A stretch of DNA of 64,000 bases from Afipia clevelandensis ATCC 49720 (GTDB lineage: Bacteria; Pseudomonadota; Alphaproteobacteria; Rhizobiales; Xanthobacteraceae). A program made the position numbers and the translations under genes. Of the stretch, positions 15,784 through 24,683 are shown piece by piece. The stretch's first letter is position 1. Each line of letters opens with the position of its first letter. The notes below the pieces were generated by a model, which ran no database searches, was not told the DNA's origin, and saw only the letters and a list, made by a program, of their open reading frames with translations. The stretch is taken from contig NZ_KB375281.1 of NCBI RefSeq assembly GCF_000336555.1, positions 2,615,954 to 2,679,953 of the forward strand, in the 5' to 3' direction.

Positions 15784-16203
15784 ATGCTCCGAGTCACCCG
15801 CGACATCACGATCGACGAGAAGGATCTCGACATCGCCTTCGTCCGCGCCTCGGGACCGGGCGGGCAGAATGTCAACAAGCTCTCGACCGCCGCGCAATTG
15901 CGTTTCGACGTGAACCGGATTTCGCTCGCGCCCGATGTCATGACTCGGCTGACGGCGCTCGCAGGCCAGCGCATGACCCGGGATGGCGTCATCGTCATTC
16001 ACGCCCAGCGTTTCCGGACCCAGGAGCGCAACCGCGCCGACGCCATCGACCGGCTGCTCGACCTCCTGCGCGAAGCCAGCATCCGCCCCAAACCGCGCCG
16101 CGCCACCAAGCCCACCCTCGGCTCCAAAATGCGCCGCCTCGACGGCAAGAAACGCCGCGGCGACATCAAGGCCAGACGCACGTCGCGCAGCTTCGACGAT
16201 TGA
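15784..16203 (+). CDS. arfB: Alternative ribosome-rescue factor ArfB (YaeJ-like peptidyl-tRNA hydrolase)
   Basis: A 139-residue class I release-factor-like protein carrying the catalytic GGQ at residues 26-28 (RASGPGGQNVNK) but no stop-codon recognition domain. A basic, disordered C-terminal tail (KKRRGDIKARRTSR) follows, which in ArfB enters the empty mRNA channel of stalled ribosomes. It frees peptides from non-stop complexes. AGGG at 15774-15777 supports ATG 15784 over ATG 15778. It stands between tauE and mutL without clear functional link. Confidence 0.92.
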   Translation: MLRVTRDITIDEKDLDIAFVRASGPGGQNVNKLSTAAQLRFDVNRISLAPDVMTRLTALAGQRMTRDGVIVIHAQRFRTQERNRADAIDRLLDLLREASIRPKPRRATKPTLGSKMRRLDGKKRRGDIKARRTSRSFDD

Positions 16204-16294
16204 GAATTAGCGGGTAAAACATATCTGTTCGCGGGTACAATCGGTGCCATCACCGGATAAACTGCGCCGAACCCGCGAATCGTCCCGGAACTCC

Positions 16295-18112
16295 ATGCCT
16301 GTCCGCCAGCTTCCCATTCAGGTCGTCAACCGCATCGCCGCCGGCGAAGTGGTGGAGCGGCCAGCAAGCGCGGTGAAGGAGCTGGTGGAAAACGCCATCG
16401 ACGCAGGCGCGTCCCGTGTCGATATTTTCACCGAGGGCGGCGGACGGCGGCGCATTGCCATTACCGACAACGGTGCGGGCATGACACGCGACGATCTTGC
16501 CCTCTCCGTCGACCGCCATGCGACCTCCAAGCTCGACGACGAAGACCTGCTGCGCATCCGCACGCTGGGTTTTCGCGGCGAGGCCTTGCCGTCCATCGGC
16601 GCAGTGTCGAAGCTCGCCATCACCACGCGGCACGCCAGCGAACCGCATGCCTGGGCGCTCAATGTCGATGCGGGTGCGAAGTCGGACATCGTGCCGGCGG
16701 CACTCACGTCCGGTACGCGCGTCGAGGTCAGCGATCTGTTCTACGCGACACCGGCGCGGCTTAAATTTCTCAAAACCGACCGCACCGAGGCCGAGGCCGT
16801 CCGCGACGTGGTGCGCCGTCTCGCCATGGCGCGGCCCGATATCGCATTCTCCCTCTCCGGTGAAGAACGCGCGCCGGTGACATGGGCGGCGGCTCTGCCC
16901 GGCGCGCCGGGACAACTCACGCGTCTCGGCGACATTCTGGGCGCGGATTTCCGCGCCAGCGCCATCGAAGTGCGCGCAGAGCGGGACGGCGTGATTGTCG
17001 AAGGCTTCGCGGCGGCGCCATCTCTCACTCGCGCCAATGCACTCGGACAATATCTGTTCGTCAACGGCCGCCCGGTGCGCGACAAGCTCATTCTCGGCGC
17101 GGTGCGCGCCGCCTATGCAGACTATCTGCCGCGCGACCGGCATCCCGTGATCGCGCTGTTCGTCACGCTGGATACGCAGGAGGTCGATGCCAATGTGCAT
17201 CCGGCCAAGACCGAAGTGCGTTTCCGCAACGCCGGGCTGGTTCGCGCGCTGATCGTGCATGCGCTGAAAGATGGCCTTGCGCGCGAAGGCAAGCGCACCG
17301 CAGCGAACTCCGATGGCGCGGCGATCATGGCCTTTCGGCCCGGCAGCATCCCACGCAGCAGCGGCTGGGACTGGCGGCAATCACCAAACTTTCCGGCGGC
17401 GCCCGCCGCTCCCGCCTATGCCAATGCGGTTGCGTCGAACGCTTTCGCCGAGGCCGCGCAGGCTGCCTTCGACACCGGCGCACCGACAGCAGACGTGCGC
17501 TATGAGCAGACACCTGCGACAAACCTGATCGACAGCCCTCTCGGCGCGGCGCGCACGCAGATTCACGAAAACTACATCGTTGCCCAGACCCGTGATGGGC
17601 TGGTCATCGTGGACCAGCATGCCGCGCATGAGCGCATCGTCTACGAGCGGCTGAAGGCCTCGCTTGAACAGAATGGTGTGCAGCGGCAGATTCTGCTGAT
17701 CCCCGAAATCGTCGAGATGGATGAACCCACCGTGGAAAAACTGGTGGCGCGCGCGGACGAACTGGAAAAGTTCGGTCTCGGCATCGAATCCTTCGGCCCC
17801 GGGGCGGTGGCTGTGCGCGAGACGCCGTCCCTCCTCGGCAAGATCGACGCGGCTTCGCTGCTGCGCGACCTCGCCGAACACATGGCCGAATGGGACGAGG
17901 CGCTTCCGCTTGAACGGCGGCTGATGCATGTCGCCGCGACCATGGCATGCCACGGCTCGGTGCGTTCCGGACGGATTCTCAAGCCGGAGGAAATGAACGC
18001 GCTGCTGCGCGAGATGGAAGTGACGCCGAATTCCGGCCAGTGCAATCACGGCCGCCCGACCTATGTCGAACTCAAGCTCGCGGACATCGAGAAATTATTC
18101 GGAAGGCGATAA
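16295..18112 (+). CDS. mutL: DNA mismatch repair protein MutL (endonuclease type)
   Basis: A 605-residue MutL. The N-terminal GHKL ATPase shows KELVENAIDAGA (28-39), DNGAGM (58-63), GFRGEALPSIGAV (92-104). The C-terminal dimerisation domain carries the metal endonuclease motif DQHAAHERIVYE (440-451, matching DQHA-X2-E-X4-E), ACHGSVRSG (551-559) and QCNHGRP. MutL therefore nicks the daughter strand itself, as expected in bacteria lacking MutH. The linker (about 330-415) is Ala/Pro-rich and disordered. ATG 16295 gives the canonical MPVRQLP start. The 3' end overlaps the convergent glycosyltransferase gene by 18 bases. Confidence 0.96.
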   Translation: MPVRQLPIQVVNRIAAGEVVERPASAVKELVENAIDAGASRVDIFTEGGGRRRIAITDNGAGMTRDDLALSVDRHATSKLDDEDLLRIRTLGFRGEALPSIGAVSKLAITTRHASEPHAWALNVDAGAKSDIVPAALTSGTRVEVSDLFYATPARLKFLKTDRTEAEAVRDVVRRLAMARPDIAFSLSGEERAPVTWAAALPGAPGQLTRLGDILGADFRASAIEVRAERDGVIVEGFAAAPSLTRANALGQYLFVNGRPVRDKLILGAVRAAYADYLPRDRHPVIALFVTLDTQEVDANVHPAKTEVRFRNAGLVRALIVHALKDGLAREGKRTAANSDGAAIMAFRPGSIPRSSGWDWRQSPNFPAAPAAPAYANAVASNAFAEAAQAAFDTGAPTADVRYEQTPATNLIDSPLGAARTQIHENYIVAQTRDGLVIVDQHAAHERIVYERLKASLEQNGVQRQILLIPEIVEMDEPTVEKLVARADELEKFGLGIESFGPGAVAVRETPSLLGKIDAASLLRDLAEHMAEWDEALPLERRLMHVAATMACHGSVRSGRILKPEEMNALLREMEVTPNSGQCNHGRPTYVELKLADIEKLFGRR

Positions 18113-19852
18113 AGCCCGTTTTAACGATCGCCGGACGCGCCCTCCCAACCAGCCAAGCAAGGTTCGGCGTTCTTCGCGATTGCCCAGTGGCGCGTGAGCT
18201 TCGGGTTCGAGCGAGAATCGCCGGATCGCGATGCCAAGACTCCGCGAATCCGCCGACAACCCCAGCGACATTGGCGAGGCTGGCGAGCGGATGCTCATCA
18301 CGATCGTGATGTCTCCGCTTGCCGACGCCGCTGCGGGAAGTTGCACATGACGCCACGACCAGTTGCGGTCGGCGGCCCGGCTTGCATCGAACGACCACTC
18401 GGCCACCGGGACATCATTCGCGGTCAAGGAGACGTCGAGCCGTGAATGGCCTTTCGCCAAAAAAGGCCGGACCAGCGCGTTGAAAAACAGCGGCGGCCGG
18501 CCGGGCGCAAGCGAAACATTGATTTCGGCACGCTCGCCATCCGACCATGTGCCGAAACCCTCGTCGGCAAGACTCCAGCCGTCACCGAAATAATGCTGCG
18601 AGCCGAGAGCGTCGGCCGCATCGGTTGAGAAAACCTGCGACAGGCGCATATCGGGGGCCTTTGCAGCCAGTGCAATCATCCCGTCGAGATTGCTGGCGCA
18701 ACTGTTTTCCTCGCGAAAAGAGCGCGCGCAGCTATAGGCCAGCGCCTGCAGCCTGTCGCGCTCGTGAGCCACCTTCTCAACCGCAGCGACCATGCCGGAA
18801 ACGCTGTTGATGGCGAATAAGACACCCGACGCCCGGCCCTCTTCAACGTGATCGGCCATCCATGTTCCGGCGGGGATGATTGCGATCTTTCCCATCGCGA
18901 CCGTTTCACAGAACACGCCGGACACGATTCCCCGGTATTCAACGGGCCCGTAAGGCAGCAGAAGCGCATCGGATCGCGCGATGGTCGCGAGATAATCGGC
19001 ATGATCCTGTTCCGAAGGAACGATCTCCAGCCTGCCATTGGCCAAAGCCTCCGCCGCGCGTCTGCGGACGTTGCCTTCACCGGGCGCATCCTTGCTGAAC
19101 CGCACAAGAAACCGCACATCATGATGGCGTGACAGGATACTGCCGATCAGATCGACGATCCGGTCCGATATCTCTCCCGATCTGACGTTGACATAAATGT
19201 AGATCGCAAGCGGGCCTGCTGGCCGGACTTCTGCGGAGCTGACCGCGCCATAGTATTTCGGAACAGGCAGATAGAATGCCTTTCGCAGACTCAACGCTTC
19301 GAGATGAGCAAGTGCTCTGGCGTTGTTCAGCGTAAAGAAAATGCGTTCGGCGCCGGGCGACTTATGAAGCACGCGCGACACAAAACGGTAGATCCACGCC
19401 GCCTTGCCGAATGTCTTTGCCCCGAAGTCATAGAAATCAGGACCCAGAAACCGGAAAAAGACGGCAGGCCTTCCAGCACCCGGGCGTGTGCGGAGCCATT
19501 GAGCGATTCCGTAAATCGCCTGCGGCCGCGATGACGTGATGACCAGAATATCCCGCTCCGAAATTCTTTCCGCGTCGAGATCGTTCCAGAGGGGTGTGAG
19601 CGCATGATGAGCGTCCGCAAGGCTTGCAAGCCCGCTACCGACGCTGCCGTTCAGCCACGGGACAACCGGAAGAATCGCCTGCGCATCGAGTTCGCGGGCA
19701 ATCGCGGGGTCGGCTTTCTCGGAAATATAGATCCTTGTTGCGATCCCGCGGTCCCGGGCGGCCTCGCGAAAACCGAACACCTGATTGAAGAAATGGCCGG
19801 GATATCCGACCAGATCAAAATCGACGATGAAAACACGCGGGCCCGCAGTCAT
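18095..19852 (-). CDS. Glycosyltransferase (GT4-like) with C-terminal DUF7024-type beta domain
   Basis: A 585-residue protein. The N-terminal part begins RVFIVDFDLVGYPGHFFNQVFGF and resembles GT-B enzymes: a second Rossmann half runs from about residue 210 (LAIYIYVNVRSGEIS) to SDALLLPYGPVEYRGIVSGVFCETVAMGKIAIIP, the donor-binding region. The last 170 residues (FGDGWSLADEGFGTWSDG and FNALVRPFLAKG onwards) form a beta-rich domain of the DUF7024 type found fused to polysaccharide enzymes. It likely builds surface polysaccharide in the cytoplasm. It lies 55 bases beyond the sugar dehydrogenase gene on the same strand, suggesting an operon. ATG 19852 is chosen; GTG 19864 is possible. No clear ribosome site is visible. 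Confidence 0.72.
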   Translation of the reverse strand: MTAGPRVFIVDFDLVGYPGHFFNQVFGFREAARDRGIATRIYISEKADPAIARELDAQAILPVVPWLNGSVGSGLASLADAHHALTPLWNDLDAERISERDILVITSSRPQAIYGIAQWLRTRPGAGRPAVFFRFLGPDFYDFGAKTFGKAAWIYRFVSRVLHKSPGAERIFFTLNNARALAHLEALSLRKAFYLPVPKYYGAVSSAEVRPAGPLAIYIYVNVRSGEISDRIVDLIGSILSRHHDVRFLVRFSKDAPGEGNVRRRAAEALANGRLEIVPSEQDHADYLATIARSDALLLPYGPVEYRGIVSGVFCETVAMGKIAIIPAGTWMADHVEEGRASGVLFAINSVSGMVAAVEKVAHERDRLQALAYSCARSFREENSCASNLDGMIALAAKAPDMRLSQVFSTDAADALGSQHYFGDGWSLADEGFGTWSDGERAEINVSLAPGRPPLFFNALVRPFLAKGHSRLDVSLTANDVPVAEWSFDASRAADRNWSWRHVQLPAAASASGDITIVMSIRSPASPMSLGLSADSRSLGIAIRRFSLEPEAHAPLGNREERRTLLGWLGGRVRRSLKRALSPSE

Positions 19853-19907
19853 GGCTGATCGCACCGAGCCATGGAAGGTTGTTCGCCGCTCTGGTTTCTG
19901 ACCCGGA

Positions 19908-21188
19908 TCATGAAACGTCCCGCTGTCCAGTCAAGTCGATGACAACGCGCGAGGAGTCGAGTTTCGACAACGCTGACGCATACTGACCCGCGCGCGATGT
20001 GACGACCACCATTTCCGCCCATGCTATCAGTTCATCGACGTCATCGGCGAGCAAGCCTTCGAGACCGTCCAGCGCATCGTCTGTGTAGTCATGCCGGGTC
20101 GCCAGCCTCCGCCCGCGCGACACATCTGGATCGAACGCGCGGACAGCGCATCCTGCCTTGAAAAGCCGCTGCGCCAGCGTCGCGATCGGGCTGCCGCGAA
20201 GATCGCCGACCCCCGCCTTGTAGGCCAATCCCAGAAAAGCAATGCGGGACGCCCCCGTGCCAAGGATCCGGGAACAAACGCGGGCAATGACGTGTTCGTT
20301 GCTCTCGGCAATATGAGCCAGGACCGGAACGTCCAGACCGTTCGACCGGCACCATTGCGTCAGAACATCGACATCCTTGGGCAGGCATGGCCCGCCGAAA
20401 GCAAAGCCGGGCTTGAGATAAGCCGGTGAGATATTGAGCACGGTGTCGGCGCAAAAGATCGTCATCACCTCGCGGCTATCCACATTCGCAACCCGGGAGA
20501 GCGCATCCATTTCGTTCGCGAACACCACCTTCAGGGCATGCCAGGAATTGTCGGCGTATTTGACGGTTTCGGCAACTTCGGCGCTGGTGCGGAATATCCG
20601 GGATTGAATCCCGCCATAGATCGACGCCAGCCTGTCGCCCGTCCGAGTGTCGATTTCGCCGATGACAATGCGCGACGGGTTGCGGAAATCGGCAACCGCC
20701 GAGCCTTCGCGGGTAAATTCCGGATTGTTCGCCAATCCAAAGGCCTCGCCGGCCAACCCTCCGGTTGCATGTTCCAGCAAGGCGAGAAAACGGCCGCGTG
20801 TCGTGCCAGGAAGCACGGTCGAGCGGATAACGACCGAATGAAATGCCGTCTTTGCCGCAATCGCCTCGCCGATTTTCGCCACAACGGTTTCGACCGCGGA
20901 AATATCCTGTGTGCCATCCGGATTGCGCAAGGTGCCGACGCACACGAACGTCAGATCCGTTTCCGCCACGGCGCGCGCGATGTCGGATGTCCCGCGCAAT
21001 CGGCCGGTGCGCCAGACTTCGGCGAGCAGGTCATCAATCAGCGGCTCGAGAACGGGCGCGCGCCCCTGCGCGAAAAGATTCACCTTTCCGGGATCAAGAT
21101 CGACGCCAACCACCTCATGGCCCAGTTCGCAAAGGCAGGCGCCGGTCACCGTGCCGACAAATCCCAAACCAACAACGCTGATCTTCAA
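19908..21188 (-). CDS. Nucleotide-sugar dehydrogenase, GDP-mannose 6-dehydrogenase-like
   Basis: A 426-residue UDP-glucose/GDP-mannose dehydrogenase family enzyme, which oxidises the sugar 6-OH to a carboxylate with two NAD. It has the N-terminal Rossmann VVGLGFVGTVTGACL, the STVLPGTT and NNPEFTREG blocks, the KYADNSWHALKVVFANE helix and the catalytic Cys268 in GFAFGGPCLPKD. Cys268 and the W-H-A-L-K-V pattern match the GDP-mannose dehydrogenase AlgD rather than UDP-glucose dehydrogenase. The product would be GDP-mannuronate or a related acid, used by the adjacent glycosyltransferase for an acidic glycan. Substrate preference is an inference. Confidence 0.87.
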   Translation of the reverse strand: MKISVVGLGFVGTVTGACLCELGHEVVGVDLDPGKVNLFAQGRAPVLEPLIDDLLAEVWRTGRLRGTSDIARAVAETDLTFVCVGTLRNPDGTQDISAVETVVAKIGEAIAAKTAFHSVVIRSTVLPGTTRGRFLALLEHATGGLAGEAFGLANNPEFTREGSAVADFRNPSRIVIGEIDTRTGDRLASIYGGIQSRIFRTSAEVAETVKYADNSWHALKVVFANEMDALSRVANVDSREVMTIFCADTVLNISPAYLKPGFAFGGPCLPKDVDVLTQWCRSNGLDVPVLAHIAESNEHVIARVCSRILGTGASRIAFLGLAYKAGVGDLRGSPIATLAQRLFKAGCAVRAFDPDVSRGRRLATRHDYTDDALDGLEGLLADDVDELIAWAEMVVVTSRAGQYASALSKLDSSRVVIDLTGQRDVS

Positions 21189-21292
21189 GACAATCTCTCT
21201 TGATAATGAAAGCGCCCATTGGACCTGAGACGCCGAGATTATTCCAAATTTTTTTCTTATCGGCTCGCCAAATACGGCGCGCAGAAATTATC

Positions 21293-21847
21293 TCAATTCG
21301 CCCGCAGAAACACAAACTCGGTCTCATCATAAACGCGACGTTCCCGTTCCTCAAAGCCCTCAGGTGCGGCAAAGCCGGCCGCCTTCGATTCCTCGACCAC
21401 AACAAGCGCGCCCGGCGTCAGCCAGCGGCCGTCCCGCAGCGATATGACTGCTTTTTCGGCAAGCCCACGGCCATAGGGCGGATCGAGAAACACCAGGGAG
21501 AACGGCTCGACCGGATAGGCCGGCCCAAGATTGGTCGCATCGCGGCGATAGACCTTGGTCACGCCGCCCAGCCCCAGCGCCTCGACATTGTTGCGCAGCA
21601 GCGCCCGCGCTTCCGCGCCGTTGTCGACGAACAGCGTGAAGGCTGCGCCGCGCGACACCGCTTCAATGCCAAGCGCGCCGGTGCCCGCAAACAGATCGAG
21701 CACCCGCGCGCCGTCGATGGGGTTGTCATAGGCGTGCATCAGGATGTTGAACAGCGACTCGCGCAGACGATCCTGTGTCGGACGAATCTCGTTCGACGAC
21801 GGCGAGGCAATGTTGCGGCCCCTGAGGCGACCACCGACAACACGCAT
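21293..21847 (-). CDS. rsmD: 16S rRNA (guanine(966)-N(2))-methyltransferase RsmD
   Basis: A 184-residue SAM-dependent methyltransferase that modifies G966 of 16S rRNA. The N-terminus MRVVGGRLRGRNI with PTQDRLRESLFNIL, the SAM motif VLDLFAGTGALGIEAVSRGA and the catalytic LVFLDPPYGRGL are all family-specific. It is downstream of the rluB-like gene on the same strand, separated by a palindromic repeat, forming an rRNA-modification pair. Confidence 0.96.
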   Translation of the reverse strand: MRVVGGRLRGRNIASPSSNEIRPTQDRLRESLFNILMHAYDNPIDGARVLDLFAGTGALGIEAVSRGAAFTLFVDNGAEARALLRNNVEALGLGGVTKVYRRDATNLGPAYPVEPFSLVFLDPPYGRGLAEKAVISLRDGRWLTPGALVVVEESKAAGFAAPEGFEERERRVYDETEFVFLRAN

Positions 21848-21857
21848 GACTAACCAC

Positions 21858-21947
21858 CGTGATGCCCGGCCTTGTGCCGGGCATCCACGTCTTTTTCACC
21901 GGGTTTCGCAGAAGACGTGGATGGCCGGGACAGGCCCGGCCATGACG
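21858..21947. repeat. Palindromic intergenic repeat (REP-like)
   Basis: Between rluB and rsmD a large imperfect inverted repeat is visible. Two inner hairpins (ATGCCCGGC/GCCGGGCAT and ATGGCCGGG/CCCGGCCAT) flank arms CCACGTCTT (21885-21893) and AAGACGTGG (21912-21920). Elements of this type (GTCATGCCCGGC, CATCCACGTCTT) are abundant in Bradyrhizobium-type genomes. Base content agrees with a transcript-stabilising or terminating structure. Confidence 0.75.
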
Positions 21948-21983
21948 CCTTGAGAATTGAGGATTGCGCGCGAACGATCACGC

Positions 21984-24077
21984 TCAGTCTTCCGTGGTGT
22001 CTCTGGGCTTCAGGTCGCGCTTTCCTTTATAGCCGCGCGTCGGGCGGCGCGGCACGCCATAGCCGCCGGCTTCCTCCTCGTTGCGGGCACGCGCTCCTTC
22101 GCTGCCCGCGCGCGTCACCAGGATCTTCCGGCCCTTGCGATCCGCAATCAGCGCATTCTTCGTGCCAGCAGGTTTGACCCTGCCCTTTCCGCGCGGCGCA
22201 TCGTCGTCTTCAGCAGCATGCTTGACGGGCTTGTCGAATTGCGCGCCCGACATCGCGACGATCTTTTCGCCGAGTTGCTCGCGCAGCACCCGCGACTTGA
22301 TCTCCTCGACCTGCCCTTCCTCGATTTCGCCGAGCTGGAACGGACCATAGGAGACGCGGATCAGGCGATTCACCTCGAGGCCGAGATGCGCCATGACGTT
22401 GCGCACTTCGCGATTCTTGCCTTCGCGGATCGCGAACACGATCCAGACGTTGGAGCCCTTGTCGCGCTCCAGCGTCGCTTCGATCGAACCGTATTTGACA
22501 CCGTCGACTTCGACGCCGTTCTTGAGCTGATCAAGCTGCGCCTGCGTGACATCGCCATGGGCGCGCACGCGATAGCGACGCAGCCAGCCGGTGTCGGGAT
22601 GTTCGAGCGCCCGCGACAGCCCGCCGTCGTTGGTCAGCAGCAGCAGGCCCTCGGTGTTGAAATCGAGGCGGCCGATGCTGATGAGGCGCGGCAAGCCCTC
22701 GGGGAGATTGTCGAACACCGTGGGACGTCCTTCCGGATCGTCATGGGTCGTCATCAGGCCGCGCGGCTTGTGATAAAGAAACAGCCGGGTGCGCTCGCGC
22801 TCTGGCAGTGGCTTGCCGTCGATGGTGACGACGTCATTGGCCGTGACGTCGAGCGCGGGCGAGTTGATCACGCGGCCATTAACCGCGACACGGCCCTGCG
22901 TGATCCATTCCTCGGCATCGCGGCGCGAGCAAAGGCCCGCACGGGCGACGATCTTGGCGATACGCTCGCCGGATTTTTTCTTTTCCGGCGCGGCGCGCAG
23001 CGCGCGCTTGTCGGTGTCGGGTTTGCGCTCACGGTACTCGCCACGCCCGCCGAAAGCGGGCCGCTTGACGAAAACCCTGGAGTCGTCCTCGTTGTCGCGG
23101 CGCGGACGATCATCCCGGCGTGTCTCGCTGCGCGGATGTTCATGCCAGTCAGACCGTTCTGCGCTGCGCCCGCGCGGGGCGCGGTCCTCACGCGGGCTGT
23201 CGGAACGCGGACGGGAGAAACGCGGACGTTCGCTTGAGTCGCGTTCTCCACGGTTGCCGAAACGCGGCTTGTCGAACCCGCCTTCGCGGCGTGGCGGACG
23301 GCTGTCGCGACGATCATCACCACGCTTCTGCCACGGCTTGTCATTGCCGCGATCTTCGCCGCGGCTGAACTCCCGGCGCGGTCCACGATCCGGCGCACCA
23401 CGCCGATCATCGCGGCCGGAACGTGGCCGATCATCGCGGTTGAAACGCGGGCGTTCGTCGCGTTGCGGACGATCATCACGATTGAAACGTGCCGGGCGTG
23501 AATCGCCGCCCTCACCGCGCGGCGTATAAGCCCGCTTCTCACCGAACGTCCTGTCCCCGAACTTCTTGTCCTGAAATCGTCCAGCGCCTGCGCTGCGCGG
23601 CGCGCGGTCATCACGGTCTCGCGGCTTGAAGGAGCGGCCTTCACCACGATCCTCGCGTGGTTTGAACGCGCGTCCCTCGCTGCGGTCGCCGCGCGGTTTG
23701 AACGAGCGCCCTTCGGCCCGATCCTCACGCGGCCGGAACGGACGCCCCTCACCGCGATCACGCGAACCGAAATCCTTGCGCGGCCCGCGCTCGGCGCCCT
23801 CCTTGCGGAAATCATCACGCTTGCCGGCGTAAGCGCGCTTCTCGCCATAGGGACGCTTGTCGCCCGACGGACGCTTGTCCCCAAATTTCCGGTCACCGAA
23901 TTTTTTATCGCCACGCGGACCGGACGATCGCGCCGGACGATCGTCGCGCGAGCGGCCTTCACCACCGCGCGAGCCTGCGCCGCCTACGCGTCCCCCGCCA
24001 CCGGCCTTGAAGCCCCGCCCCGCTCCGCCATCACGGCGCGGCGGACGGCCGTTGTTTTTGTCGTTGTCGCGAGGCAT
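21984..24077 (-). CDS. rluB: 23S rRNA pseudouridine synthase (RluB/RsuA family) with long Arg-rich N-terminus
   Basis: A 697-residue protein. Residues about 1-365 are low complexity, rich in Arg, Asp, Gly, Lys and Pro with RGG/DDR repeats, including four near-identical 12-residue units at 110-157. The S4 RNA-binding domain follows (about 368-425: ERIAKIVARAGLCSRRDAEEWI), then the catalytic domain with Asp472 in GRLDFNTEGLLLLT, and a basic tail (about 615-697). RluB isomerises U2605 of 23S rRNA; the core is typical at about 250 residues. The extension is probably disordered and RNA-binding. Base composition of the extension is repetitive but not foreign. Confidence 0.9.
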   Translation of the reverse strand: MPRDNDKNNGRPPRRDGGAGRGFKAGGGGRVGGAGSRGGEGRSRDDRPARSSGPRGDKKFGDRKFGDKRPSGDKRPYGEKRAYAGKRDDFRKEGAERGPRKDFGSRDRGEGRPFRPREDRAEGRSFKPRGDRSEGRAFKPREDRGEGRSFKPRDRDDRAPRSAGAGRFQDKKFGDRTFGEKRAYTPRGEGGDSRPARFNRDDRPQRDERPRFNRDDRPRSGRDDRRGAPDRGPRREFSRGEDRGNDKPWQKRGDDRRDSRPPRREGGFDKPRFGNRGERDSSERPRFSRPRSDSPREDRAPRGRSAERSDWHEHPRSETRRDDRPRRDNEDDSRVFVKRPAFGGRGEYRERKPDTDKRALRAAPEKKKSGERIAKIVARAGLCSRRDAEEWITQGRVAVNGRVINSPALDVTANDVVTIDGKPLPERERTRLFLYHKPRGLMTTHDDPEGRPTVFDNLPEGLPRLISIGRLDFNTEGLLLLTNDGGLSRALEHPDTGWLRRYRVRAHGDVTQAQLDQLKNGVEVDGVKYGSIEATLERDKGSNVWIVFAIREGKNREVRNVMAHLGLEVNRLIRVSYGPFQLGEIEEGQVEEIKSRVLREQLGEKIVAMSGAQFDKPVKHAAEDDDAPRGKGRVKPAGTKNALIADRKGRKILVTRAGSEGARARNEEEAGGYGVPRRPTRGYKGKRDLKPRDTTED
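23607..23750 (-). repeat. Four tandem 36-bp coding repeats in rluB
   Basis: Within the rluB N-terminus, residues 110-157 are four consecutive 12-residue units: EGRPFRPREDRA, EGRSFKPRGDRS, EGRAFKPREDRG and EGRSFKPRDRDD. The underlying 36-base DNA units are similar enough to expand or contract by slippage or recombination. Confidence 0.85.
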
Positions 24078-24236
24078 GAATGTTCTCTCAGAGCGTTGGC
24101 GGAATAGGACTGTCGCGCAACGCGAGAATGGCTGGCGGCACGCGCCCCTTGTAAATCAGGGCGCATTTTCGCGCAAAACCGGTCTCGCGTTTGCTGAAGG
24201 CGCTCTCCTAACAGAGTTTATCGCCGGAAACGAGGC

Positions 24237-24683
24237 ATGACGGCACAATCTTTCATGGATTTGGCCCTGAAACAGGCCGAAATCGCCGAATCCGCCGGGG
24301 AAGTGCCCATCGGCTGCGTCATCGTGCGGGACGGCGTGGTGATCGCACAGGCGGGCAACCGCACCCTCGCCGACCGAGACCCGACCGCCCATGCCGAAAT
24401 CCTGGCGATCCGCGAGGCGGCCCGTATCACCGGCAGCGAACGGCTGACCGGCTGCGATCTCTATGTCACGCTGGAACCCTGCACCATGTGTGCCGGGGCC
24501 ATCTCCTTCGCCCGCATCCGGCGGCTTTACTACGGCGCAAGCGATCCCAAGGGCGGCGCAGTGGATTCGGGCGTGCGCTTCTTCGCTTCGCCCACCTGCC
24601 ATCATGTGCCGGAAGTCTATCCCTCGGTCGGGGAAACGGAATCTGCCGCGCTGCTGACGAATTTTTTCAAGGCTCGGCGCTAA
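24237..24683 (+). CDS. tadA: tRNA-specific adenosine deaminase TadA
   Basis: A 148-residue zinc deaminase converting A34 to inosine in tRNA-Arg(ACG). The zinc and catalytic motifs are HAEILAIREA (His and Glu) and LEPCTMCAGAI (two Cys). The N-terminus FMDLALKQAEIAESAGEVPIGCV and C-terminal RLYYGASDPKGGAVDSG are characteristic. It is divergent from rluB across 159 bases and its last four bases overlap the convergent acetyltransferase gene. Confidence 0.96.
   Translation: MTAQSFMDLALKQAEIAESAGEVPIGCVIVRDGVVIAQAGNRTLADRDPTAHAEILAIREAARITGSERLTGCDLYVTLEPCTMCAGAISFARIRRLYYGASDPKGGAVDSGVRFFASPTCHHVPEVYPSVGETESAALLTNFFKARR

Noticed and set aside
21957-23237. Plus-strand open frame opposite rluB
   Set aside because: Antisense to the pseudouridine synthase catalytic domain; no family recognised.
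23607-23750. Regular 36-bp repeats considered as a CRISPR array
   Set aside because: The repeats are directly tandem with no spacers and are in frame within rluB, encoding 12-residue units.
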